Source of the DNA: JAGTRP01 sp035255045
Lineage (GTDB): Bacteria; Pseudomonadota; Gammaproteobacteria; Burkholderiales; Rhodocyclaceae
Length of the DNA stretch: 64,000 nucleotides
Assembly (NCBI GenBank): GCA_035255045.1
Contig: DATFAA010000165.1
Location: 27,343 to 91,342, forward strand
Direction: 5' to 3'
This document shows, piece after piece, positions 1 through 8,799 of the stretch. The translations under genes were made by a program, and so were the position numbers. Each line of letters starts with the position of its first letter. Position 1 is the first letter of the stretch. The notes beneath the pieces are model-generated. The model ran no database searches. It had not been told where the DNA came from and worked only from the letters and a program-made list of their open reading frames with translations.

Positions 1-1
1 C

Positions 2-352
2 GATGACCAGCGCCGGCAACTGGCGGAGGCCGGCATCATCCTTGCCCCGGAGCCGGTGACCAGCATCCGGCTCTGGAAAGGCGCCGTCACCGTCTGCCAC
101 GGTGACCGGGAGACCTCCTGCGACTCGATCTACAGCGCCCTCGGCATGCACATCCATTCCGAACTGGCCCTGGACGCGGAGCGGGACGACGATGGCTACC
201 TGCTCACCGACCGCCACCAGAAGACCAGCATCGACGGTCTCTATGCCGTCGGCGACGTGGCCCTCGGGCTCAACCAGATCAGCGTCGCCATCGGCGGGGC
301 CGCCGTCGCCGCCGCCGCCATGCATCTGGCTCTCGGCTGCGCCTGGAAGTGA
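2..352 (+). CDS. Thioredoxin-reductase-like FAD/NAD(P) oxidoreductase, C-terminal part
   Basis: The reading frame is open from base 2 and stops at 352, so only the last 116 residues are in the window and the start lies upstream. The C-terminal stretch with GLYAVGDVALG followed by an alanine-rich helix is the FAD-binding end found in thioredoxin reductase and related pyridine-nucleotide-disulfide oxidoreductases; the Asp of GD normally contacts the FAD ribityl chain. The redox-active Cys pair, if present, would be in the missing part, so the substrate cannot be told: thioredoxin reductase, a ferredoxin-NADP reductase-like enzyme or a stand-alone homologue are all possible. Family call is firm, exact role is not. 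Confidence 0.75.
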   Translation, partial: DDQRRQLAEAGIILAPEPVTSIRLWKGAVTVCHGDRETSCDSIYSALGMHIHSELALDAERDDDGYLLTDRHQKTSIDGLYAVGDVALGLNQISVAIGGAAVAAAAMHLALGCAWK

Positions 353-805
353 GCGCCCGCCGGGCCCCGACGCCTACCGCTTCCGGGAAGGGAAAACCGT
401 TTTCGAGAAAAAGAGCACCTCGCCGGCGTCCATCCCGGCCCGGGTGGCGCGCTCCCATCGGCGGAAAATATCCTGCCGACATCGCCCTCTATGCCGGCTT
501 CACATGCCGTCGGGCTCGGCCGATGGCCGGCTGGCAATGCTTTACGGATAATTCAATGGAGGACGAATAGCCCATTTCGCGGTACACTGGAATGCAAATT
601 GCTGGACAGGACAGGCTTTCCGGGTGATCGGCATTCACCCGGCATCCCCAGACAATAAGACCAGACAGAAGCGGAGTGCGGCTATGAAGACCAACTTTCT
701 CGCCGGTCTTGCGGCGACGGTTCTTTCGGACAGCTCCAGAGGCGAGTCCAGGCCCGGCGGACAACGCCGCCCGGCTTGCCCTCACCCGACCCGGGCGGTG
801 CGCTG
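353..805. other. Gap with no convincing gene
   Basis: About 450 bases between the flavoprotein stop and the chemotaxis gene. Several short open frames exist on both strands, but none has a recognisable protein signature. The only one with some gene-like character is a 40-residue frame ending at the next gene, listed separately. No clear terminator or promoter was found by eye. Confidence 0.5.
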
Positions 806-806
806 A
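684..806 (+). CDS. Possible 40-residue leader ORF or decayed secreted protein
   Basis: A short frame starts with ATG at 684, has GGAG about ten bases upstream, and begins MKTNFLAGLAATVL, which looks like the first half of a signal peptide. The rest is Arg/Pro-rich and looks like GC-rich out-of-frame sequence. Its TGA overlaps the ATG of the following MCP gene by one base (TGATG), an arrangement seen in translational coupling. It could be a coupled leader, the stub of a frameshifted exported protein, or chance. Confidence 0.2.
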   Translation: MKTNFLAGLAATVLSDSSRGESRPGGQRRPACPHPTRAVR

Positions 807-2095
807 TGTTCCGCCGCTATCGCGAACCCCAGGAGCTGAGGCTCCGGGCCCTCCTGGTCACTACCGTCATAGCGGCCGGCGCCGGCCTCGCGGTACTGCT
901 CTTCTTCGATGAATTCCACGGCATCCTGCTGCCCGCCCTCGCCGTCCAGGAGAAGTGGGGAGCGGCCGTCGGCATGGTGGTCACGGTCATCGTGGCTTCC
1001 AAGGCCCAGCGGGTGGTGTCCCTCCTTTTCTACCGGGACGCCCTCTACGGCGTCAGCCAGCATGACGACAAGGCCAGCCGCCGGGCCTCCTCGGCCCAGG
1101 AGGCGGGGGAACAGGTGGCCGGGGAGCTGAGGCAGGTGGCGGGCTACAACGAAGTGGTCCGCAACCAGCTCGGGGTCGTCGTGCAGGAAACGGAAAAGGC
1201 CGCCTTCGACATCGCCGAGCGCCTCCAGGCCATCGACCAGCTGGTGTCCGGCATCAACAGCTACGCCGACGCCAGCGCCAGCGAATCCAACGAGATGCTG
1301 GGGGCGGCGGAGCAGCGCATCGCCCAGAACCGCCAGCTCATCGCCACCCTGGAAAGCTATATCCAGCAACGCATGGCCGACAGCGAAACGGACCGGCAGC
1401 GGGTCCAGCAGGTGGTGGACAAGACCCAGACCCTGCAGTCCCTGGTTGACCTGATCCGCCAGATTTCCACCAAGACCAACCTGCTGGCCCTCAATGCCTC
1501 CATCGAGGCGGCCCGGGCGGGGGAATCCGGGCGGGGTTTCGCCGTGGTGGCCGACCAGGTGCGCAAACTCTCCGATTCCACCCAGGAGGCGGTCACCCAG
1601 ATTGCCGAAGGCATCCGGGTGGTGACCCAGAATATCGAGGCCCAGTTCGCCGACAAGCTGTCCTCCTCCAGCATCGACGCCGAGAGGACTGCGCTGCAGG
1701 GCTTCTCGGCCCAGCTCGAGGATCTGGGGCGCAACTACAAGGAGGTCACCGACCATGAAACCCAGGTCCTCAACAACCTGCGGAACGACAGCCAGAAGCT
1801 GGCGGAGGCCTTCATGGATGCCCTCGCCAGCATCCAGTTCCAGGACGTGACCCGGCAGCAGATCGAGCATGTGGGCGACGCCCTGAAACGCCTCGACGCC
1901 CATTCCGAACACCTGGCGGACCGCCTGCAGCGCTTCGACGATCCCCATTTCGAGCTCAGTCCCCTGGCCAGGCAGCTCGACGAAATCTACGGGGCCTACG
2001 TCATGTCGTCCCAGCGTAGCACCCACCTCGCCGCCCTGGGGGCCGGAGCCGCCGGCGGTGCCGGCAGCGACGGTCCCAAAGTGGAGCTTTTCTGA
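806..2095 (+). CDS. Methyl-accepting chemotaxis protein with short N-terminal membrane anchor
   Basis: About 429 residues. Two hydrophobic segments lie near the N terminus (roughly residues 15-33 and 45-65) with almost no periplasmic part between them, so the protein lacks a classical external sensor domain. The rest is a long coiled-coil signalling domain with the conserved hairpin tip around LLALNASIEAARAG and GRGFAVVADQVRKL, where CheA/CheW bind. ATG at 806 was chosen; an in-frame TTG at 776 would add ten residues but has no better ribosome site. It is followed 24 bases later by cheA, so the two are probably one transcript and this receptor probably feeds that kinase. The input may be internal or membrane-derived. 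Confidence 0.85.
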   Translation: MFRRYREPQELRLRALLVTTVIAAGAGLAVLLFFDEFHGILLPALAVQEKWGAAVGMVVTVIVASKAQRVVSLLFYRDALYGVSQHDDKASRRASSAQEAGEQVAGELRQVAGYNEVVRNQLGVVVQETEKAAFDIAERLQAIDQLVSGINSYADASASESNEMLGAAEQRIAQNRQLIATLESYIQQRMADSETDRQRVQQVVDKTQTLQSLVDLIRQISTKTNLLALNASIEAARAGESGRGFAVVADQVRKLSDSTQEAVTQIAEGIRVVTQNIEAQFADKLSSSSIDAERTALQGFSAQLEDLGRNYKEVTDHETQVLNNLRNDSQKLAEAFMDALASIQFQDVTRQQIEHVGDALKRLDAHSEHLADRLQRFDDPHFELSPLARQLDEIYGAYVMSSQRSTHLAALGAGAAGGAGSDGPKVELF

Positions 2096-2118
2096 CCCAT
2101 CCCGAGCAAGGGGAAACC

Positions 2119-4293
2119 ATGGAAGAAATCTACGCCGTATTTGCCCAGGAAGCCCGTGAACAGCTGGCGGAGCTGGAGGCCGGCCTGCTGCGCATGGAAC
2201 AGGGCGACACCGATTCCGAGACCATCAACGGCATTTTCCGCGCCGCCCACACCATCAAGGGCGGGGCCGGGGTGGTCGAGCTGTCCCTGCTCGAGAGCTT
2301 CACCCACGGGGTCGAGAATGCCCTGGACAAGCTGCGCAATGGCGAGATCGCCATCAGCGGCGCCCTCATCACCGTGCTCCTGCGCTGCTGCGACCATCTG
2401 GGGCAGCTGCTGGACCGGGTCGATGCCGGGGAGTTCGGAGACGACGACGGGGCCCGGGCCCGGGGCGACGCCCTGGGCGGGGAGCTGCGGGCCTTCCTCG
2501 GCGCCGGCCCGGCGCCGGAAAGCCACCCGGCACCCCAGGAGCCGGCGCCGGTGCAGCTGGAAGGCGGGAGCGAAATCCTCAGCGACTGCTGGCACATTTC
2601 CATCCGCTTCGGCCGGGACGTCCTGCGCCAGGGCATGGAGCCCTCCAGCTTCCTGAAATATCTCCTCAATCTGGGGGAGATCGTCCATGTCACCACCCTC
2701 TGGGACAACCTGCCCCCGGCCGAGGAGATGGACCCGGAATCCTGCTACCTGGGGTTCGAGGTCAATTTCCGCAGCAAGGCCGAAAAGGCCGCCATCGAGC
2801 GGGTCTTCGACTTCGTCCGGGATGACTGCGAGCTCCACATCCTGCCGCCCCACAGCAAGATCGGCGACTACATGGAGCTCATCAAGAAGCTGCCCGAGGA
2901 GCCCATGCGCCTGGGCGAAATCCTGGTGAAGAGCGGTGCTCTCACCGAGGAGGAGCTCGAGATCGGCCTGCGCCAGCAGAAGGCGACCGTGGCCCAACTC
3001 AACGAGGGCTCCCTGGCGCCGCCCCTGGGGCAGATCCTGGTGGAGGACCGGGCCGTCCATCCGGAGATCGTGGACGCGGCCGTCGGCAAGCAGAAGCAGG
3101 TGGCCGAGAAGAAGGCCGCCGACGCCCGGCTGATCCGGGTCCAGGCCGACAAGCTCGACCAGCTCATCGACCTGGTGGGGGAAATGGTCATCGCCGGCGC
3201 CTCAGCCAATCTCCTGGCCCGGCAGAGCAACCAGCGCAACCTGGTGGAATCCACCTCCATCCTCTCCCGCCTGGTGGAGCAGATCCGGGACGCCGCCCTG
3301 CAATTGCGCATGGTCCAGATCGGCGAGACCTTCAACCGTTTCCACCGGGTGGTGCGGGACGTCAGCCGCGACCTCGACAAGGACATCGAGCTGGCCATCA
3401 GCGGCGGTGAGACCGAGCTGGACAAGTCGGTGGTGGAGAAGATCGGCGACCCCCTCATGCACCTGGTGCGCAATGCCCTCGACCACGGCATCGAGGCCAC
3501 CGAGACCCGGTTGACCCGGGGCAAGCCCGCCCACGGCCGGGTCGGGCTCCACGCCTGCCACGACTCGGGGAACATCGTCATCCAGGTGTCCGACGACGGC
3601 GGCGGCCTCAACCGCCAGCGCATCCTGGCCAAGGCCCGGGAGCGGGGCCTGGTGCAGCCGGCCCAGGAATTGAGCGACCAGGAAATCATCAACCTCATCT
3701 TCGAGCCGGGCTTCTCGACGGCCGAGCAGGTCTCCAACCTCTCCGGCCGGGGCGTCGGCATGGACGTGGTGCGCAAGAACATCCAGAGCCTGCGGGGCAC
3801 TGTGGACGTGGCCTCGGTGGAAGGGGAGGGCAGCACCTTCACCATCCGCCTGCCCCTGACTCTGGCCATCATCGACGGCTTCCTGGTGGGCGTGGACAAG
3901 TCCGCCTACGTCATCCCCCTGGACAGCGTCATCGAGTGCATCGAACTGAGCCCCGATCCCGGCGAAGCCAACTACCTGAACCTGCGGGGGGAAGTGCTGC
4001 CCTTCCTGCGGCTGCGCCGCCTGTTCGAGGTGGAGGGGCAGCGGCCGGGACGGGAGAACGTGGTGGTGGTGCAGTACGGTGGGCGCAAGGCGGGCATCGT
4101 GGTGGACCGCCTGCTCGGGGAATTCCAGACCGTCATCAAGCCCCTGGGCGCCATCTTCAGCCATCTGCGGGGCATCGGCGGCTCCACCATCCTGGGCAAC
4201 GGCGAGGTGGCCCTGATCCTGGACGTGCCGGCTCTGATCGATCTGACCGGCAGCCGGGAGGCCAAGGCCCTGGCCGCACCGGTGGGATGTTGA
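2119..4293 (+). CDS. cheA: Chemotaxis histidine kinase CheA with inserted MshEN-like repeats
   Basis: Cytoplasmic histidine kinase of 724 residues that phosphorylates response regulators in response to receptor signals. In order: an Hpt domain with phospho-accepting His44 in AAHTIKGGAG; a central region of about residues 150-260; a repeat region around 264-325; a dimerisation domain; a GHKL ATPase with an N box (HLVRNALDHG), DDGGGLN and GRGVGMDVV; and a C-terminal CheW-like docking domain. The start has a good AAGGGG site. The 264-325 region is odd: residues 264-287 have the pattern described for c-di-GMP-binding MshEN modules and 302-325 form a weaker second copy. No CheW, CheY, CheB or CheR is in the window; they may lie elsewhere. 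Confidence 0.93.
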   Translation: MEEIYAVFAQEAREQLAELEAGLLRMEQGDTDSETINGIFRAAHTIKGGAGVVELSLLESFTHGVENALDKLRNGEIAISGALITVLLRCCDHLGQLLDRVDAGEFGDDDGARARGDALGGELRAFLGAGPAPESHPAPQEPAPVQLEGGSEILSDCWHISIRFGRDVLRQGMEPSSFLKYLLNLGEIVHVTTLWDNLPPAEEMDPESCYLGFEVNFRSKAEKAAIERVFDFVRDDCELHILPPHSKIGDYMELIKKLPEEPMRLGEILVKSGALTEEELEIGLRQQKATVAQLNEGSLAPPLGQILVEDRAVHPEIVDAAVGKQKQVAEKKAADARLIRVQADKLDQLIDLVGEMVIAGASANLLARQSNQRNLVESTSILSRLVEQIRDAALQLRMVQIGETFNRFHRVVRDVSRDLDKDIELAISGGETELDKSVVEKIGDPLMHLVRNALDHGIEATETRLTRGKPAHGRVGLHACHDSGNIVIQVSDDGGGLNRQRILAKARERGLVQPAQELSDQEIINLIFEPGFSTAEQVSNLSGRGVGMDVVRKNIQSLRGTVDVASVEGEGSTFTIRLPLTLAIIDGFLVGVDKSAYVIPLDSVIECIELSPDPGEANYLNLRGEVLPFLRLRRLFEVEGQRPGRENVVVVQYGGRKAGIVVDRLLGEFQTVIKPLGAIFSHLRGIGGSTILGNGEVALILDVPALIDLTGSREAKALAAPVGC

Positions 4294-4351
4294 GGCCACT
4301 GTTTTTCGACGGTAATCACAATAACTAGTAGCAAGGGAAGGGAAGCAACAA

Positions 4352-5974
4352 ATGTTCAGGAATATCCGCATCGGCACCCGGCTGGCCGGGAGCTTCGCCG
4401 TCATCATCGTCCTCCTCATCGTCCTGGCCTGGCTGGGGCTCAATCGCATGGCCCTCATCAACGGCGATCTGCAGGTCATGGCCGAGGACCGTTATCCCAA
4501 GACGGTCTGGGCCAACGACATCATCGACGCCGTCAATACCGTGGCGCGGGCGACCCGCAATGCCGTCCTCGCCGCCAAGCAGGAAGAATTCAAGGCGGAA
4601 CTGGACCGTATCCCGGCCCAGAGCCAAATCATAAGCGACCGCCTGGGCAAGCTGGAAAAGGCCGCCGTCTCCGAGCAGGACAAGGAAATCCTCAAGAAGA
4701 TGGCGACCACCCGGGCCGCCTACGTGGCTGACCTGGGCAAATTCCGCGAACTGGTGGGCGCCGGGCGGCGGGACGAGGCCGTGCAACTACTCATGACCGA
4801 CATGCGCAAGAGCCAGGGCAACTACATCACGGCCATCAACGAGCTCGTTTCGTACCAGGGCGACCTCATGACCCAGGCCGCCAAGGAGGCGACGGCGGCC
4901 TACGAAACGGCCCGCACCGTCACCCTGATCCTCGCCGGCACCGCCCTCTTCATCGCCGTGGCCGTCGCCGTCTGGCTCACCCGGGGCATCACCCGGCCCC
5001 TGAACCAGGCCGTCAAGGTGGCCAACCAGCTGGCCGAAGGCGACCTCACCGTCCACATCGAAGTCGCTTCCCAGGATGAGACCGGCCAGCTGCTGCAGGC
5101 CATGCAGGCCATGGTCGCCAAGCTCGCCCAGATCATCGGCGAGGTGCGCAACGCCGCCGAAGCCTTGACCGAAGCCTCCGGCCAGGTCTCCGCCACGGCC
5201 CAGTCCCTCTCCCAGTCCTCCTCGGAGCAGGCGGCCAGCGTCGAGGAGACCAGCGCCTCCCTGGAGGAGATGACCGCTTCCGTCAGCCAGAATACCGAAA
5301 ACGCCAAGGTCACCGACGGCATGGCCGCCAAGGCTGCCGAAGAGGCGGCCGAGGGCGGCGATGCGGTGGGCCGGACGGTGGAAGCCATGAAGAGCATCGC
5401 CAACAAGATCGGCATCATCGACGACATCGCCTACCAGACCAACCTCCTGGCCCTGAACGCCGCCATCGAGGCGGCCCGGGCCGGCGAGCACGGCAAGGGC
5501 TTCGCGGTGGTCGCCGCCGAGGTCAGGAAGCTGGCCGAGCGCTCCCAGGTGGCGGCCCAGGAGATCGGTGAAGTGGCCGGCACCAGCGTCACCCTGGCCG
5601 AGCGGGCCGGGCATCTCCTGGGAGAGATGGTGCCCAATATCCGCAAGACCTCCGACCTGGTGCAGGAAATCGCCTCCGCCAGCGAGGAGCAGGCCTCCGG
5701 CGTCCAGCAGATCAACAGCGCCATGTGCCAGCTCAACGAGGCCACCCAGCAGAATGCCTCGGCCTCCGAGGAACTGGCGGCGACGGCCGAGGAACTGGGC
5801 GGCCAGGCCGAGCAGCTGCAGCAGCTGATGACCTTCTTCCAGCTCGACGACATGCCTTCCCACCGCGGCCGGCCGGCAGGCCAGCGGGAAGCCGTGAAGC
5901 CGACGGTGACCTACGGGGCGCCGCCGCGCCGGACCACCGTGACCGTCAACGAAGAGGAATTCGAGCGCTTCTGA
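4352..5974 (+). CDS. Methyl-accepting chemotaxis protein, four-helix-bundle sensor type
   Basis: Transmembrane chemoreceptor of 540 residues. TM1 is at about 12-31, then a periplasmic helical sensor of about 155 residues resembling the 4HB_MCP family, TM2 at about 190-209, a HAMP domain to about 262, and a signalling coiled coil with the tip motif LLALNAAIEAARAGEHG. The C terminus ends EEEFERF, not the CheR-tethering pentapeptide. The start has an AAGGGAAG site. It lies 58 bases after cheA in the same direction, so it is likely co-transcribed. The ligand cannot be inferred; 4HB receptors recognise small organic molecules or amino acids. Confidence 0.92.
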   Translation: MFRNIRIGTRLAGSFAVIIVLLIVLAWLGLNRMALINGDLQVMAEDRYPKTVWANDIIDAVNTVARATRNAVLAAKQEEFKAELDRIPAQSQIISDRLGKLEKAAVSEQDKEILKKMATTRAAYVADLGKFRELVGAGRRDEAVQLLMTDMRKSQGNYITAINELVSYQGDLMTQAAKEATAAYETARTVTLILAGTALFIAVAVAVWLTRGITRPLNQAVKVANQLAEGDLTVHIEVASQDETGQLLQAMQAMVAKLAQIIGEVRNAAEALTEASGQVSATAQSLSQSSSEQAASVEETSASLEEMTASVSQNTENAKVTDGMAAKAAEEAAEGGDAVGRTVEAMKSIANKIGIIDDIAYQTNLLALNAAIEAARAGEHGKGFAVVAAEVRKLAERSQVAAQEIGEVAGTSVTLAERAGHLLGEMVPNIRKTSDLVQEIASASEEQASGVQQINSAMCQLNEATQQNASASEELAATAEELGGQAEQLQQLMTFFQLDDMPSHRGRPAGQREAVKPTVTYGAPPRRTTVTVNEEEFERF

Positions 5975-6037
5975 CCGGAGCCGTCGGCCGACGGCTCCCT
6001 GCGGCGGCCGTCCCGGGGCAGCTCCCCGGGGCGGCCG

Positions 6038-7450
6038 TCACCATTTGGTGCGGACCGTGTACTCGAGGACGGCGGCGCCGTTGGCCGGCACCTCCACGTT
6101 CCAGGCGGCGACGCGGGACGATTCCCTGGTGTGCCGCTGGCTTTCCTGGACCATTTCCCAGTCCCCGGGCAGGGGCTCCTGGACCCGCACGGTGACGGGC
6201 TCGTCCTTGGCGTTGCGGAGGTCGATGCGGTAGGAGGATTCCGCCAGGTTGTCGGCCAGCTTCCGGTAGGCGGTCTGCTTCCTCTCGGCGGTGATGTCGA
6301 AGGCCTCCCCCAGGCGCAGCTTCACCGTTTCGTTCTTGGCCGTGTGCTCGATGCGGTCCTCGCCCACGAATTGGGCGGCGCCCTTGCTGTCCTTGGCATA
6401 GACCCGGACGACGCCGGCCGGCAGGGGCTTGCCCAGCTGGCCGCCCTTGTTGTCGAACTCCACCATCACCGCCGGCTTCAGCTTCTGGCCGATCTGGCCG
6501 TAGCGCTCCCGGTAGTACCAGTCGCTGCCGGCCAGCAGGTAGCTCCGCCGCACCGGGATGGCGCTGGCCGAGAGGAGGGCGAGCTGCTTGGTCTGGTTGT
6601 CGGCGATGGAGGTGGGGCGCTCGAAGCTGTAGAGGTGGTAGTCCATGAGGGCCTCCTGGGCCACCTCCAGGCGCCGGGGCACCGGCGCCGGGGCCGCCAT
6701 GGCGTAGGGCATGATGGGCTCCTTGGGGCGCAACCGGTTCACCGTGCCGGCCACCAGCTGGAGGCTGGCGTTGTCGTAGCCGGTGCCGCTGCGGTTGGTG
6801 AGGGTGACCCAGCCCGAGAGGTCCATCTGCCGGCTGTCCGGGGAGAGGTTGGCGACGTAGTCCGCCTTCCAGGACAGCCCGCCGGTGAGGTAGGAGAGCT
6901 CCAGGGACTGGGGGCCGCCGGCCGCCTCCAGGAGCACCGACAGGGTGGGGCGGTCCCGCAGGTTGGCCGGCACCGTGTCGAAGACGATGCGGCCCGGGGC
7001 GCCGGTCTCGATGCGGTCGGCGAAGCGCAGCACGGTGCCGTTGTTGGCGGACAGCACCGTGGCCTTCTCCCGGCGCTCCTCGCCGGTGGTGGGATGGGAG
7101 CGGATCACCGTCACCTCGCGCCCGACGTACTTTTCCAGGAGCTTGCCCGGGGTGAGGAGATCGAAGTCGAAATTCTGCTCGACCAGGGTCAGCGGGTGGC
7201 CGCCCACCGCCCGCAGCAGGGCAGTCTCGGGCCGCATCTGGCCCGACACCTCCCGCAGGGAGAGGCGGGTGAGGCCGCCGGGCAGGGAAATCTTGCGCCG
7301 CTCCTTCACCAGGGCCAGGTCGTCGTTGTAGACCGTGATGGCCGTCGCTTCCCGCTCGGCGCCGCCGGAAACGACTTCCTTCACCCCTTCAGCAGCCAGC
7401 GCGTGGCCTGCGATCGCCAGGGCGCCCAGCCCCACCAAAGCCAGTCTCAT
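6038..7450 (-). CDS. Secreted DUF4139 domain protein
   Basis: About 470 residues. It begins with a clear signal peptide (MRLALVGLGALAIAGHALAA) and continues as a beta-rich protein typical of the DUF4139 family, which has no assigned biochemical role. The long upstream extension of the open frame to 7609 is rejected: the ATG at 7450 has a GGGAGAAG ribosome site and immediately encodes the signal peptide, and the extension would run over the LexA box of the divergent dinB gene. It stands alone, convergent with the second MCP gene. Export to the periplasm or cell surface is inferred. Confidence 0.8.
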   Translation of the reverse strand: MRLALVGLGALAIAGHALAAEGVKEVVSGGAEREATAITVYNDDLALVKERRKISLPGGLTRLSLREVSGQMRPETALLRAVGGHPLTLVEQNFDFDLLTPGKLLEKYVGREVTVIRSHPTTGEERREKATVLSANNGTVLRFADRIETGAPGRIVFDTVPANLRDRPTLSVLLEAAGGPQSLELSYLTGGLSWKADYVANLSPDSRQMDLSGWVTLTNRSGTGYDNASLQLVAGTVNRLRPKEPIMPYAMAAPAPVPRRLEVAQEALMDYHLYSFERPTSIADNQTKQLALLSASAIPVRRSYLLAGSDWYYRERYGQIGQKLKPAVMVEFDNKGGQLGKPLPAGVVRVYAKDSKGAAQFVGEDRIEHTAKNETVKLRLGEAFDITAERKQTAYRKLADNLAESSYRIDLRNAKDEPVTVRVQEPLPGDWEMVQESQRHTRESSRVAAWNVEVPANGAAVLEYTVRTKW

Positions 7451-7543
7451 GGTTCTTCTCCCGATTCGGAAATAGGCGGACAGCATACCCCATCGCGGCG
7501 GGTCGGCCGATTCGGGGACGGCGAGCCTGTGGTATCTTTGCGG

Positions 7544-7559
7544 CTGTATAAAAATACAG
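7544..7559 (+). promoter_or_regulatory. LexA (SOS) box upstream of dinB
   Basis: The 16 bases CTGTATAAAAATACAG are a perfect CTG-N10-CAG LexA operator of the type used in beta- and gammaproteobacteria, with an AT-rich core. The site ends 18 bases before the chosen dinB start, so LexA bound here would block transcription or initiation of dinB. It could also influence the divergent DUF4139 gene, whose start is about 95 bases away. Confidence 0.9.
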
Positions 7560-7577
7560 ATGTATCGACCAAGAGCA

Positions 7578-8783
7578 ATGACTTCCCGCTGGATTGCCCA
7601 CCTCGACATGGACGCCTTCTACGCCTCCGTGGAGCTGCTGCGCTACCCCGAGCTGCGGGGGCAGCCGGTGGTGGTGGGGGGCTGGCGGACCCGGGAACCG
7701 GCGCGCCAGGCCGACGGCTCCCTGCGCTGCGCCCGCCTGCGGGACTACGTCGGCCGGGGAGTCGTCACCACCGCCACCTACGAGGCCCGGGCCCTGGGAG
7801 TCCATTCCGGCATGGGGCTCATGAAGGCGGCCGCCCTGGCCCCCGACGCCATCCTGCTGCCCACCGATTTCGACCAGTACCGGAAATACTCCCGGCTGTT
7901 CAAGGCGGCGGTGGCCGAGGTGGCGCCCCGCATCGAGGACCGGGGCATCGACGAGATCTACATCGACCTCACCGACTTGCCCGGCGCCCAGGACGCCGCC
8001 CCCGGCGATCCCCAGGCCGGCCTGCGGGCCCTGGCCCGGCGCATCAAGGCCGGGGTCAAGGCCGCCACCGGCCTCAGCTGTTCCATCGGCATCACCCCCA
8101 ACAAGCTCCTGTCCAAGCTGTGCTCCGACCTGGAGAAGCCCGACGGCCTCACCCTCCTTACCGCGGCCGACATCCCGGGGCGCATCTGGCCCCTGCCAGC
8201 CAAGCGCATCAACGGCATCGGCCCCAAGGCCAGCGCCCGCCTGGAGGCCTTGGACATCCACACCATCGGCGAGCTGGCCGCCGCCGACCCCGCCTGGCTG
8301 GTGGCCCGGTTCGGCGCCAATTACGGGACCTGGCTGCACGAGGCGGCCCACGGCCGGGACGAGCGGCCGGTGGTGACCTACTCCGAGCCCAAGTCCCTGA
8401 GCCGGGAGACCACCTTCGAGCGGGACCTCCACCCCCGTGAGGACCGGGAAACCCTGGGGACCATCTTCACCGGCCTGTGCGAGCAGCTGGCCGCCGACCT
8501 GGCCCGCAAGGGCTACCGGGCCAAGACCATCGGGATCAAGCTGCGCTTCGACGATTTCAGGATCGTCACCCGGGAGATCACGTTGCCCGAGCCCATCGCG
8601 GACGCCCAGGCCATCCGCCGCAGCGCCGGCCTCTGCCTGAAGCGGGCGCCCCTGGAGCGGCGCCTGCGCCTCCTCGGGGTGCGGGCCGGCGCCCTTTGCC
8701 GGGGCGATGCCCCGGTCGCCCGGGAGAAGGCCGCGGAACGGGACGGCAACCTCACCCTGCCCCTGTTCGACGCCGACGCTTGA
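7578..8783 (+). CDS. dinB: DNA polymerase IV (Y-family translesion polymerase)
   Basis: About 401 residues. It copies damaged DNA in an error-prone way during the SOS response. Visible motifs: HLDMDAFYASVE near the N terminus, with catalytic Asp10, and the second catalytic acidic cluster GIDEIYIDL. These are followed by the thumb with two helix-hairpin-helix-like stretches (INGIGPKASARL), and the little-finger domain. The start at 7578 is preferred over the in-frame ATG at 7560, because the latter begins directly after the LexA box and would leave no leader. Compared with short DinB proteins it has an insertion near residues 36-55. Monocistronic; no imuA/imuB partner is seen. Confidence 0.93.
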   Translation: MTSRWIAHLDMDAFYASVELLRYPELRGQPVVVGGWRTREPARQADGSLRCARLRDYVGRGVVTTATYEARALGVHSGMGLMKAAALAPDAILLPTDFDQYRKYSRLFKAAVAEVAPRIEDRGIDEIYIDLTDLPGAQDAAPGDPQAGLRALARRIKAGVKAATGLSCSIGITPNKLLSKLCSDLEKPDGLTLLTAADIPGRIWPLPAKRINGIGPKASARLEALDIHTIGELAAADPAWLVARFGANYGTWLHEAAHGRDERPVVTYSEPKSLSRETTFERDLHPREDRETLGTIFTGLCEQLAADLARKGYRAKTIGIKLRFDDFRIVTREITLPEPIADAQAIRRSAGLCLKRAPLERRLRLLGVRAGALCRGDAPVAREKAAERDGNLTLPLFDADA

Positions 8784-8799
8784 GCCGGCGGGCGCAGCC

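Noticed and set aside
782..2026. 414-residue open frame antiparallel to the first MCP gene
   Set aside because: Composition is the mirror of the MCP coding sequence (Gly/Leu/His-rich); no domain recognised, while the plus strand encodes clear chemoreceptor motifs.
7451..7609. N-terminal extension of the DUF4139 gene
   Set aside because: It would cross the LexA box and the dinB start, and the internal ATG at 7450 has a ribosome site and starts a signal peptide.
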